Source: Burkholderiales bacterium (GTDB lineage: Bacteria; Pseudomonadota; Gammaproteobacteria; Burkholderiales; Burkholderiaceae_D). From it: 9,832 nucleotides of DNA. Position numbers and translations under genes: made by a program. Where the stretch lies: the NCBI GenBank assembly GCA_028868455.1, contig JAGWUK010000071.1, forward strand, positions 1-9,832. The letters are read 5' to 3'. Below are positions 1 through 7,038 of the stretch, in pieces. Numbering within the stretch: the first letter of the stretch is position 1; each line of letters begins with the position of its first letter. The notes under the pieces were generated by a model. That model made no database searches. It had not been told where the DNA came from and was given only the letters and a program-made list of their open reading frames with translations.

Positions 1-184
1 CATGCCCCAGGCCAGTGGAGCCAAGTCGCTCACGCGCGAATAAATTATCGGAAACGGTAGAACGGGCGATACTGCAATTATTTTCGAATAAGAGCCCCGC
101 TTGTTCAAATGCTCTTTTTTTACTGGAGACTTCTAAATCCAGAAGGACGTTGGCGAGAGGCAGAATTTTTGCAATATTCGTCAT
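1..184 (-). CDS. ptsN: PTS IIA-like nitrogen-regulatory protein PtsN (EIIA-Ntr), N-terminal part, cut by window edge
   Basis: Reading leftward from the ATG at 184-182, 61 codons stay open to the window edge. The product begins MTNIAKILPL and contains SSKKRAFEQAGLLFEN and LFARERLGSTGLGH, the typical N-terminus of betaproteobacterial PtsN. In this family the phosphorylated histidine lies in a GVAIPHG-type motif just after the last residue seen here, so it falls outside the window. By family knowledge, PtsN is the cytoplasmic end acceptor of the nitrogen phosphotransferase chain (PtsP, NPr, PtsN) and regulates partners such as potassium transport and stress systems. It does not import sugar. The ATG was chosen because translation from it matches the family N-terminus. 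No clear Shine-Dalgarno sequence precedes it. The preceding gene is a cyclic-di-GMP protein, 101 bp upstream. Confidence 0.9.
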   Translation of the reverse strand, partial: MTNIAKILPLANVLLDLEVSSKKRAFEQAGLLFENNCSIARSTVSDNLFARERLGSTGLGH

Positions 185-210
185 GGTGCAAGATCGGTTA
201 CAGCGAAATG

Positions 211-221
211 GTGCGGCGCAC
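211..221. promoter_or_regulatory. 11-bp palindrome in the ptsN leader, possible operator
   Basis: GTGCG-C-CGCAC is an inverted repeat with perfect 5-bp arms around one central base. It lies about 12-22 nt downstream of the predicted ptsN transcription start and 27 bp before the ATG. Repressor binding there could block early transcription. The binding protein is unknown, and a GC-rich palindrome this short can arise by chance. Confidence 0.2.
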
Positions 222-239
222 AAGATTGGCGTTTGTCAA

Positions 240-245
240 ATTATA
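240..245 (-). promoter_or_regulatory. Candidate -10 box for ptsN
   Basis: The minus strand reads TATAAT exactly, about 56 bp upstream of the ptsN ATG, in the gap after the GGDEF-EAL gene. At 16-18 bp spacing the -35 position has no good match (about GCGCAA), so the promoter may be weak or activator-dependent. Transcription would start near 233. Confidence 0.35.
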
Positions 246-285
246 GGCTTCTTTTGTGCTGCTTGCGCATTTCCTTGACAAGACT

Positions 286-2958
286 TCATCTGGCGTTGTT
301 CTTTAGTAAATTTTCAAATTTTTCGGCCGGCAGCGGTTGACTAAAATAAAAACCCTGCATTTCCTGGCATCCGGAATCGGCGAGGAAGAACATTTGTTCG
401 GCATTTTCCACGCCTTCGGCAGTTACACTCATGCCCAGCGCATTCGCCATCGCGATGATGGCATGCGTGAGAACGACAGAATCCTGATTGCCGGGAATAT
501 TGTGGATGAAGGAGCGATCGATTTTGAGATTATCGATGGGGAAGCGCTGCAGATAAGACAAAGAAGAAAAACCGGTACCAAAATCATCAAGGGAAATACT
601 GACGCCTAGCTTCTTGATCGCATCAAACACCGGCATTAACAAATCCATGTCACCCATCAGCAAACCTTCGGTAATTTCCAGTTGCAGTGCTGACGGCGGG
701 AGTCGTGATTCGTCTAGCTTTTGTTCGATGAATCGGGCAAGCCCAGGATCCTGGAATTGTTTTGGCGAGATATTGACGCTGATGACCATGTCGGAGGCAT
801 ATTGCTCGCGCCATAATTGCGTCTGTCGGCACGCCTGTTCCAGCACCCAGCGACCTAAAGGTAAAATCAGGCCGATTTCTTCTGAAATGGGTATAAATTC
901 ATTCGGCGGCACGAGGCCAACGTCTGGCATTTGCCAGCGTATCAGCGCTTCGGCACCGACGATCTTCGAGGTGTTCAGGCAAATTTTTGGCTGGTAATAC
1001 ACCAGGAATTCCTGATCGCTGAGCGCACGTCGCAGATTGGTTTCCAGTGCATAGCGATGCTGGGCGCGGACATTCAGCTCTGTAGTGAAAAACTGATAAT
1101 TATTACGACCCGATTCTTTTGCATAATACATGGCCGAGTCTGCGCAACGCATCAGGGTCGGCCCGTCCTCGCCGTCATGCGGGAAAACGCTGATACCGAT
1201 GGAGGTGCCAAGGTGATATTCATTACCGTCGATGATGAAGGGCTCGCGCATACGTGCCAGCACGCGCTCGGCCAGATCTTTCAGGTGCGAGGCATCGTCA
1301 AAGGCTTCGGCAACAATCACGAATTCATCGCCGCCCAGACGAGCCAGCATATCGGTTGTGCGTATGCAGGAACTCAGCCGCGAAGAAACGTCACGTAACA
1401 GGGTATCGCCAGCAGCATGACCCGCTGTGTCATTCACATTCTTAAAGCGATCCAGATCCAGAAACAGCAAGGCGACGCGATGATGATTTCGACGTGCACC
1501 AGACAGGGCTTTGTTCAGCCGCTGATTTAATTGATGCCGGTTCGGCAAACCAGTCAGGGCGTCATAAGACGCCATATAGCTGAGCTGGCGCTGGGTTTCG
1601 CGGACTTCAGTGGTATCGGTAAATGAAATCAGCACTGCCGAAACAGAGGCATTGCTCTTGTTGCAAATCGGCAGGACATTGACCAGCAACCAGACGATGG
1701 AGCCGTCGCGCAATTCCAGTCCGGTCGACAGGTTCAGGATCGGTGTACGGGTTTTGAACACTCTGGAAGCAGGGTCTTCACCCAGTTTCACGGCCTGGCC
1801 ATCTTCGCCAAAGAGGCGTGTGAAATAGCGATGGCGTCGCCCCACGGTATTGATATCGGCAATTTTAAGTATGCGTTGCGCACTGGGATTGCTGGTCAGT
1901 ATCTGGCCCCCGGGGCCAATGACCATGATGCCTTCCGTCAGATTGGTCACCACGGAGCGGTAACGTTCCTCGCTTTCTTCGAGGCTTTGCTCCATGTTCT
2001 TTTTGTCTATCGCCAGGCCGATCAGGTCGCAGGCATCCATCATCATCGCCTGTTCGTCTTCGTTCGGGCTATGTGGCATCTGATGATAGACATCGACTGT
2101 GCCGAGTACGGTATTAAAGGCCGTCGTGATCGGCAGTGACCAGCATGAACGCAAGCCAAACTGCATGGCCTCGTTTTGAAACTTTTCCCACAGCGGACTG
2201 AGTGCAATGTCCTGCACGATCGTCAGGCGATTGAAGTGGATGGCTGCGGCCGCCGAGCCATATCCGGTGCCGACCGGGATATCCTGCAGCAGGGTACAAA
2301 ATTCCTCCGCCAGGGAGGGTGCCGCGCCCAGTCGCAGTTGCTGAGCCTGATTGTCGTACAGCGTGATGGCGCACAGTGCGCCGTTATCCAGCAGCCGCTC
2401 CATGCGGTCGCAGACATCTTCGAGAATGTGCGCGAGCGGTTTGTCGAGCGCGATCATTTCGAGAATTTCTTTTTCGTGATGCAGCGCCTCATGCACGCGG
2501 CTGGACTTATAGCGTCCCTGATCTGCTAAAGGCAGGCTGGTGATGGTCGCGGTGGCCAGTGGCGGGAAGCATCTTTCGCGCGCAGTCAGCAGGATGGCAT
2601 TCTGGCCATCATAGGTGAACGCTGTACCACGAACCTCAATATCGAGCAGCTGACCGTCTAAGCGCACACATTGACAGGGCTGAGTGCCCTGTACGTTTTC
2701 TTGCCGTAATTTCTGTATTAACGCGCGCGACGATTCGTGATGACGCGCATGCAGAAATGCTTCTGGTTTTAAGCCCAATAACTGATGCAACCCCGCCGCC
2801 TTCATCAGTTCCAGCCCGGCCGGATTGGCATAGGCAATACTGTCGTTAATCAGGACGTAGAGTGCGTCGGGATTATGCTCTAGCAAAGCCGTATGCCAGT
2901 CCTGGCTGACTACGCGTTCGTGTGTACTGGTACTCAGAAACGGAATGGGCGAATTCAC
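286..2958 (-). CDS. PAS-GAF-PAS-GGDEF-EAL cyclic-di-GMP signalling protein
   Basis: 890 residues, with no membrane segment or signal peptide visible, so probably cytoplasmic. Domains in order: an N-terminal PAS-like sensor (about 20-130), a GAF domain (about 165-320), a second PAS beginning at SEERYRSVV (about 329-455), GGDEF (about 460-625) and EAL (about 640-885). The diguanylate cyclase motif GGDEF is intact at 542-546, and a product-inhibition site RTTD stands at 533-536 (RxxDxxxRxGGDEF pattern). The phosphodiesterase site also looks complete: EAL 670-672, N729 in VNIS, E761 in EITEG, DDFGTG 791-796, K812 and E848. Both making and breaking cyclic-di-GMP are therefore possible on sequence; which dominates cannot be read here. 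The start is GTG at 2958-2956, the first start codon after an in-frame TAG 10 bp upstream, with no Shine-Dalgarno. It is too diverged for me to give a gene symbol. Confidence 0.93.
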   Translation of the reverse strand: MNSPIPFLSTSTHERVVSQDWHTALLEHNPDALYVLINDSIAYANPAGLELMKAAGLHQLLGLKPEAFLHARHHESSRALIQKLRQENVQGTQPCQCVRLDGQLLDIEVRGTAFTYDGQNAILLTARERCFPPLATATITSLPLADQGRYKSSRVHEALHHEKEILEMIALDKPLAHILEDVCDRMERLLDNGALCAITLYDNQAQQLRLGAAPSLAEEFCTLLQDIPVGTGYGSAAAAIHFNRLTIVQDIALSPLWEKFQNEAMQFGLRSCWSLPITTAFNTVLGTVDVYHQMPHSPNEDEQAMMMDACDLIGLAIDKKNMEQSLEESEERYRSVVTNLTEGIMVIGPGGQILTSNPSAQRILKIADINTVGRRHRYFTRLFGEDGQAVKLGEDPASRVFKTRTPILNLSTGLELRDGSIVWLLVNVLPICNKSNASVSAVLISFTDTTEVRETQRQLSYMASYDALTGLPNRHQLNQRLNKALSGARRNHHRVALLFLDLDRFKNVNDTAGHAAGDTLLRDVSSRLSSCIRTTDMLARLGGDEFVIVAEAFDDASHLKDLAERVLARMREPFIIDGNEYHLGTSIGISVFPHDGEDGPTLMRCADSAMYYAKESGRNNYQFFTTELNVRAQHRYALETNLRRALSDQEFLVYYQPKICLNTSKIVGAEALIRWQMPDVGLVPPNEFIPISEEIGLILPLGRWVLEQACRQTQLWREQYASDMVISVNISPKQFQDPGLARFIEQKLDESRLPPSALQLEITEGLLMGDMDLLMPVFDAIKKLGVSISLDDFGTGFSSLSYLQRFPIDNLKIDRSFIHNIPGNQDSVVLTHAIIAMANALGMSVTAEGVENAEQMFFLADSGCQEMQGFYFSQPLPAEKFENLLKNNAR

Positions 2959-2974
2959 GACGACAATCTAAAGA

Positions 2975-3002
2975 GCTATACGATTTGACTACTTTACCTC
3001 AA
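2975..3002 (-). promoter_or_regulatory. Candidate sigma-70-type promoter of the GGDEF-EAL gene
   Basis: The minus strand reads TTGAGG (3002-2997), a 16-bp spacer, then TATAGC (2980-2975). The predicted start near 2968 gives a leader of only about 10 nt before the GTG codon, which fits the absence of a ribosome binding site. Confidence 0.38.
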
Positions 3003-3124
3003 GCGCACCCTGGCGACAATCTGCAAATCGCGATAGCGGGATGCTGCATGGCAGAAACGATCATGCTTCTGTTGATGCGGGTTTGCGCAAAATTTTTATC
3101 ATGAAATACGCCGCCGCAGCAGGC

Positions 3125-3186
3125 AAAAAAAATGGTCAGTAATACATTGCAAGGACGCTGCGGCAGTATGAAATCGAGCCTGATCA
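3125..3186 (-). terminator. Possible weak terminator after pagP
   Basis: On the minus strand, TGATCAG at the pagP stop (3186-3180) can pair with CTGACCA (3139-3133) with one mismatch, directly followed by eight T (3132-3125). The loop is long (about 40 nt) and contains a CTGC-C-GCAG mini-hairpin. It is weaker than a standard intrinsic terminator. The rest of the 2959-3183 gap holds the promoter above and no gene. Confidence 0.22.
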
Positions 3187-3768
3187 GTTTAAATCAAAGC
3201 GGACGAATAGCAATAAGACATCGCCATTGCCTTTGTTTTTTGAAAAACGCGGTACATAGGCGGCCATCAGTTTACTCTTGCGCGTACCTATGGATGCCAC
3301 TGGCAAGACGGCTGGAAACGGAAAACCAGAGAAATAGTCTGTACGGCTGATCATTAAAGCGGTCACGCCACCGCCGACTTCAAAATTACCGCCCAAAGGT
3401 TTCATCCACTGGTAGGCGTAGCCCACCATAGGTTGCGGTTTGAAATGCGAGTCAGAAATGATCATGCCATACAAGGATTCTTCATTATCTTTTGCGTTGC
3501 GAATCGCTTTACTGAAGCCCAGACCCCAGGCGCGTTCGTTCAGTTCGGCAATACGCTCTGCTGTATACGTTCCACGGCCATGATGCGCGTAGCCGGACAG
3601 CATCAACGACAATTCGCCATCATCCAGAATTTTATTGGCTTTGGATTTGGCACTGTCCCACCAGCCTTGTTCTTCATTCTGTACTGCCTGAGCTTGCGTC
3701 AGTCCAGAGAGCAATAGTGCGGAGACACACAAAAGTCCGCGCGTTAAATACGTTTTAAATTTCAACAT
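3184..3768 (-). CDS. pagP: Lipid A palmitoyltransferase PagP
   Basis: 194 residues. An N-terminal signal peptide has a hydrophobic run LLCVSALLLSG, with likely cleavage after about residue 28 (TQAQA). The mature part aligns by eye with Escherichia coli PagP: the catalytic histidine region YAHHGR (H63 is the likely equivalent of H33), then LNERAWGLGF against YNERPWGGGF, SDSH with D106-S107 matching the catalytic Asp-Ser pair, GYAYQW, and PFPAVLPVASIG near the C-terminus. The family is an eight-stranded outer-membrane beta-barrel that moves a palmitate chain from phospholipid onto lipid A, tightening the envelope and lowering recognition by host and antimicrobial peptides. The last residues (VRFDLN) alternate as in a closing beta strand. 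The gene lies 44 bp after queF. No clear Shine-Dalgarno precedes the ATG, and I see no recognisable PhoP box. Confidence 0.88.
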   Translation of the reverse strand: MLKFKTYLTRGLLCVSALLLSGLTQAQAVQNEEQGWWDSAKSKANKILDDGELSLMLSGYAHHGRGTYTAERIAELNERAWGLGFSKAIRNAKDNEESLYGMIISDSHFKPQPMVGYAYQWMKPLGGNFEVGGGVTALMISRTDYFSGFPFPAVLPVASIGTRKSKLMAAYVPRFSKNKGNGDVLLLFVRFDLN

Positions 3769-3778
3769 GATAAAAGGG

Positions 3779-3814
3779 AAAAATAATAAATAAATCGAAG
3801 AAACCGGTTCGATT
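3779..3814 (-). terminator. AT-rich hairpin with T-rich tail after queF
   Basis: Starting within the queF stop codon, the minus strand has AATCGAA (3814-3808), an 8-nt loop, TTCGATT (3799-3793), then TATTTATTATTTTT (3792-3779). The 7-bp stem has only two GC pairs and the T tract is interrupted, so any termination is probably partial. It ends only 10 bp before the pagP start codon. Confidence 0.35.
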
Positions 3815-4661
3815 ATTGGCGCGCAGTGCGCCCATTATCCGGTTTTTGCCCGGTAGAAAAATTACTGCGCCAGGGATTGATATCGAGTCCCCCACGGCGC
3901 GTGTAGCGTGCGTAGACCGACAATTTTTGCGGCCGGCAATACTGCATGATATCGACGAAGATCCTTTCGACACATTGCTCGTGAAACTCATTATGGTCGC
4001 GAAATCCAATCAGGTAACGCAGCAGGCTTTCCTGATCGATAGCAGGTCCGACATAATGAATCTGCACGCTACCCCAATCCGGCTGGCCTGTGACCAGACA
4101 GTTGGATTTCAACAAATTAGAAACCAATGTTTCCTCAACAGGTGCTGCGCCCTGTTCTGCGCGCAAAATGGCAGGATTCGGCGTGTAAGTGTCGACGTCA
4201 ATATCCAGGCGATCTAACAAAACGCCTTCGGGCTCTTGAAGTCGCAAGGTGCCAAAATTTTCTGGCAGGTTCAGGCTGACTTGAACCGTTGCGCCAAAAC
4301 CCGCCGACAAATCCTGCCGCAATACACGTAACAATTCTTCCGTGTCCGCAAGCCTGGTTTGGTTGAAAGAATTCAGATACAGCTTGAAGGATTTCGATTC
4401 AATAATATTCGGCGAATCGGCAGGCACCATGACGGTTGCAATGGCAATTTGCGGTTTGCCACGCAGATTCAGCCACGACACCTCATAAGCGTTCCAGATA
4501 TCCACACCGAAAAACGGCAAAGTTGCACCGATGCCGATTTCGGCGCGTTTTCCGGAACGTGGAATAGGAAACAGCAAGGACGCATCATATTCGGACTGAT
4601 ACGTCGCAGCTTTGCCCAGAAGAGATTGTTCCGGGGAGTTAGTTGAAGTCAGGTCGGTCAT
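3813..4661 (-). CDS. queF: NADPH-dependent 7-cyano-7-deazaguanine reductase QueF (long form)
   Basis: 282 residues, the same length as the Escherichia coli two-domain QueF. The enzyme reduces the nitrile of preQ0 to the aminomethyl group of preQ1 in the cytoplasm, with two NADPH, on the way to queuosine at tRNA position 34. Visible signatures are the QueF motif ESKSFK at 88-93, the catalytic cysteine C188 in [13 protein letters not shown], the acid D195, and H227-E228 in FHEQCVE for substrate binding. The N-terminal half (about 25-130) and C-terminal half (about 175-270) match the tandem T-fold layout. The start is ATG at 4661-4659, only 21 bp after the ilvA stop, so the two genes are probably co-transcribed. 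No strong ribosome binding site is seen. The C-terminal tail after about residue 268 is hydrophilic and likely flexible. Confidence 0.96.
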   Translation of the reverse strand: MTDLTSTNSPEQSLLGKAATYQSEYDASLLFPIPRSGKRAEIGIGATLPFFGVDIWNAYEVSWLNLRGKPQIAIATVMVPADSPNIIESKSFKLYLNSFNQTRLADTEELLRVLRQDLSAGFGATVQVSLNLPENFGTLRLQEPEGVLLDRLDIDVDTYTPNPAILRAEQGAAPVEETLVSNLLKSNCLVTGQPDWGSVQIHYVGPAIDQESLLRYLIGFRDHNEFHEQCVERIFVDIMQYCRPQKLSVYARYTRRGGLDINPWRSNFSTGQKPDNGRTARQ

Positions 4662-4682
4662 GTTTACACAAAATGGACAAAT

Positions 4683-6218
4683 TCAGCCCAAAAATAATTG
4701 GTAAGTCGGGTTATTGCTTTCATCCCAGTAACGGTAGCCCAGCGTGGACAGGAATTCACGGAAGACTTTCATTTCTTTCTTTGGAACTTGTAAACCGACT
4801 AAAGTTCTGCCGTAATCGGCACCGTGATTACGATAGTGGAATAAGCTGATATTCCAGTTCGGCGCCATACTGTTCAGAAAGCGCATCAATGCACCGGGAC
4901 GTTCCGGAAATTCAAAGCGATACAGCAATTCATTTTCCGCCAACGGACTCTTGCCGCCGACCAGATGGCGGATATGTAGCTTGGCCAGTTCGTCATGCGT
5001 CAGATCAAGAGCAGGGAAGCCGTGTTTCTCGAAATTTTTGGCGATTTTTTCCGGTTCATCGCGTTTGCTGACCTGGATACCGACAAAGATATGTGCTGCT
5101 TTCTGATCGCTGATGCGGTAGTTGAATTCGGTGACATTGCGTGCACCGACCAGTTCGCAAAAACGGCGGAAGCTGCCGCGCTCTTCCGGAATGGTGACCG
5201 CAAATACTGCCTCGCGCGCTTCACCAACTTCCGCCCGTTCTGCCACAAAGCGCAGGCGGTCGAAATTCATATTGGCACCGCAGGCAATCGTGACCAGCGT
5301 CTCGTTTTTCAGTGGTTTTTTGTCTGCTTTGGCGCGTTCGATATAGGCTTTGCAACCTGCGACGGCCAATGCCCCTGCAGGTTCCAGGATGCTGCGCGTA
5401 TCCTGGAATACATCTTTGATTGCGGCGCAAACAGCATCGGTGTCGACGGTGATGACTTCATCCACATACATTTTCGCCAGCCTGAATGTCTCTTCACCGA
5501 CCAGCTTCACCGCCGTACCATCTGAGAACAGTCCGACATCCGTTAGCGTGACACGCTTACCTGCTTTCAGGCTACGCGCCATCGCATCGGAATCATTGGT
5601 TTGCACGCCAATAATTTTAATGTCCGGGCGCAACGCCTTGACATACGCTGCCACACCCGCAATCAGTCCGCCGCCGCCGATGGCAACGAAAATCGCATGG
5701 ATAGGCTCTGCATGCTGACGCAAAATTTCCATACCGACGGTTCCCTGGCCGGCGATGACATCCGGATCGTCAAACGGATGGACAAAGGTCAGCTTGCGTT
5801 TTTTTTCCAGTTCTATGGCTTGAGCGTAGGCATCGCTATACGAGTCCCCATGCAGGACGATTTCGACATGTTCGCCGCCGTGCGCACGCACGGCATCAAT
5901 TTTGACCGGAGGTGTGGTGGTCGGCATGACGATAACGGCTTTGCAACCAACGCGCGCGGCACTCAGTGCCACACCTTGTGCATGATTGCCTGCAGACGCG
6001 CAAATAACGCCGCGTTTCAGTTGCGCTGGCGTCAGGTGTGCGATTTTGTTATAGGCGCCACGCAGTTTGAAGCTGAATACGCTTTGCATGTCTTCGCGCT
6101 TGAACAAAATGCGGTTTTCCATGCGTGCCGACAAACTCGGAGCAAATTCCAGCGGCGTTTCAAAAGCGACGTCATAGACGCGCGCAGTCAGGATCTTCTT
6201 CAGATAATCGATGCTCAT
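4683..6218 (-). CDS. ilvA: Biosynthetic threonine deaminase (L-threonine ammonia-lyase) IlvA
   Basis: 511 residues, the long allosteric form. It converts threonine to 2-oxobutanoate plus ammonia, the committed step to isoleucine, using pyridoxal phosphate. The PLP lysine is about K51 in FSFKLRGAYNK. SAGNHAQG (75-82) and the phosphate-binding glycine loop GGGGL (181-185) follow. The C-terminal third carries two ACT-like regulatory domains (about 335-410, ending the AVTIPEERGSF stretch, and about 430-508 with FPERPGALMRF). In this family those domains bind isoleucine as inhibitor and valine as activator, and catabolic forms of about 330 residues lack them. The start is ATG at 6218-6216, giving the common MSIDYLKKIL N-terminus. 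It heads an operon with queF and diverges from the YqaA-like gene. The predicted leader is about 35 nt, leaving no room for a leader-peptide attenuator. Confidence 0.97.
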   Translation of the reverse strand: MSIDYLKKILTARVYDVAFETPLEFAPSLSARMENRILFKREDMQSVFSFKLRGAYNKIAHLTPAQLKRGVICASAGNHAQGVALSAARVGCKAVIVMPTTTPPVKIDAVRAHGGEHVEIVLHGDSYSDAYAQAIELEKKRKLTFVHPFDDPDVIAGQGTVGMEILRQHAEPIHAIFVAIGGGGLIAGVAAYVKALRPDIKIIGVQTNDSDAMARSLKAGKRVTLTDVGLFSDGTAVKLVGEETFRLAKMYVDEVITVDTDAVCAAIKDVFQDTRSILEPAGALAVAGCKAYIERAKADKKPLKNETLVTIACGANMNFDRLRFVAERAEVGEAREAVFAVTIPEERGSFRRFCELVGARNVTEFNYRISDQKAAHIFVGIQVSKRDEPEKIAKNFEKHGFPALDLTHDELAKLHIRHLVGGKSPLAENELLYRFEFPERPGALMRFLNSMAPNWNISLFHYRNHGADYGRTLVGLQVPKKEMKVFREFLSTLGYRYWDESNNPTYQLFLG

Positions 6219-6259
6219 GGGATTTTGGAAATGAGGTTAGCGGAAAATTTTGTGGCCTC

Positions 6260-6265
6260 ATTATA
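6260..6265 (-). promoter_or_regulatory. Candidate -10 box of the ilvA-queF operon
   Basis: The minus strand reads TATAAT exactly, about 42 bp upstream of the ilvA ATG. The -35 position is poor (about AATATG at 17 bp). The box is part of ATTATAAT, which gives a TATAAT on both strands. Confidence 0.4.
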
Positions 6266-6351
6266 ATGGATGACCTTTGGAACATATTTTCCGTTTGATG
6301 AATTCCGTTCTCACATTGCGGCAGCCAGGTCTGCGAATGCAGTTGCAAACC

Positions 6352-6380
6352 TTGCTTGTTTTATGATGGCGCTTTATCAC
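6352..6380 (+). promoter_or_regulatory. Candidate promoter of the YqaA-like gene
   Basis: TTGCTT (6352-6357), a 17-bp spacer and TATCAC (6375-6380) give a plausible but imperfect sigma-70 match, placing the start near 6387 and a leader of about 34 nt. A second possible -10, TATGAT at 6362-6367, has no matching -35. Confidence 0.28.
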
Positions 6381-6420
6381 GCGCTTACGGCGATGTGCTT
6401 TGCTCACAATTTAGGATGAC

Positions 6421-6912
6421 ATGATAGAAGCAGGTGTACATTGGCTGTTGAACGTGCTGGCTATACCCGATATAGGATTGACTTCGGTGTTTTTGATCAG
6501 TTTCATTTCGGCAACGCTGATACCTATGGGGTCGGAACCAGCCGTTTTTGCCGTTATTAAAGTCAATCCCTCGATGTTCTGGCAAGTGATCGCCATTGCA
6601 ACCATCGGCAATACTCTGGGTGGCATGGTGGATTATGCAATGGGCTATGGCGCCAAGAAGGCTTTTGAGCGGGAGCGCGAAAGCTTTTGGTACCAATGGT
6701 TAAGGCATTTTGGCGCCAAAACTATGCTGCTGGCCTGGCTACCTGGCATTGGCGATCCGATTTGTACTTTGGCTGGCTGGTTAAAATTACCATTCTGGCC
6801 CAGCACGATGTACATGATGATAGGCAAATGCCTGCGTTATATTCTGATCAGTTGCCTGTTGCTGGAAATTCCTGACGGATTTTGGCACAGGATGGCGCAT
6901 TACTTGGCTTGA
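6421..6912 (+). CDS. yqaA: YqaA/DedA-like (VTT family) inner-membrane protein
   Basis: 163 residues, mostly hydrophobic. Segments that fit the YqaA branch of the DedA/VTT superfamily, in order: FISATLIPMGSEPAV (about 28-42, a re-entrant helix region in the family), GNTLGGMVDY (63-72), WLPGIGDPICTLAGWLKL (106-123) and GKCLRY (135-140). Escherichia coli YqaA shows the same blocks (SATLLPGNSE, GNSLGG, LAGW, GKALRY). About four membrane-spanning or re-entrant stretches are expected (20-47, 53-76, 100-125, 127-150). DedA relatives are linked to lipid carrier flipping and membrane homeostasis, but the exact substrate of YqaA proteins is not established as far as I know. AGGA at 6413-6416 lies 4 bp before the ATG and supports this start. 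The gene symbol is by homology. Confidence 0.85.
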   Translation: MIEAGVHWLLNVLAIPDIGLTSVFLISFISATLIPMGSEPAVFAVIKVNPSMFWQVIAIATIGNTLGGMVDYAMGYGAKKAFERERESFWYQWLRHFGAKTMLLAWLPGIGDPICTLAGWLKLPFWPSTMYMMIGKCLRYILISCLLLEIPDGFWHRMAHYLA

Positions 6913-7020
6913 TCTTGTGTGAGGTTTGCATGCTTATCTGCCTATAAACTCCGCTTCTGCTAGTTTTCGACATAGGAGAAATGACTCCGGTAGCAATTTG
7001 TTCCTCGCCTTTCAATTGCA

Positions 7021-7038
7021 TGGCAAAGGCATTTGCCA
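7021..7038. repeat. Perfect inverted repeat TGGCAAA-4-TTTGCCA
   Basis: TGGCAAA (7021-7027) and TTTGCCA (7032-7038) are perfect complements around a 4-nt loop. It could be an operator or the stem of a terminator for the upstream gene. The only T run (7053-7057) is 14 bp away, which argues against a standard terminator. Confidence 0.45.

Noticed and set aside
15..278. 87-codon plus-strand frame opposite ptsN
   Set aside because: The minus strand gives a clear PtsN N-terminus over the same bases. The plus-strand product has no recognisable features.
931..1398. 155-codon plus-strand frame opposite the GGDEF-EAL gene
   Set aside because: It overlaps the GGDEF domain coding sequence, and the translation is a shadow without motifs.
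6219..6259. Leader-peptide attenuator upstream of ilvA
   Set aside because: The predicted leader is about 35 nt, with no small frame rich in isoleucine codons and no terminator hairpin.
5601..6266. 221-codon plus-strand frame opposite ilvA
   Set aside because: It is antisense to the conserved PLP domain of ilvA, with no family resemblance and no ribosome binding site.
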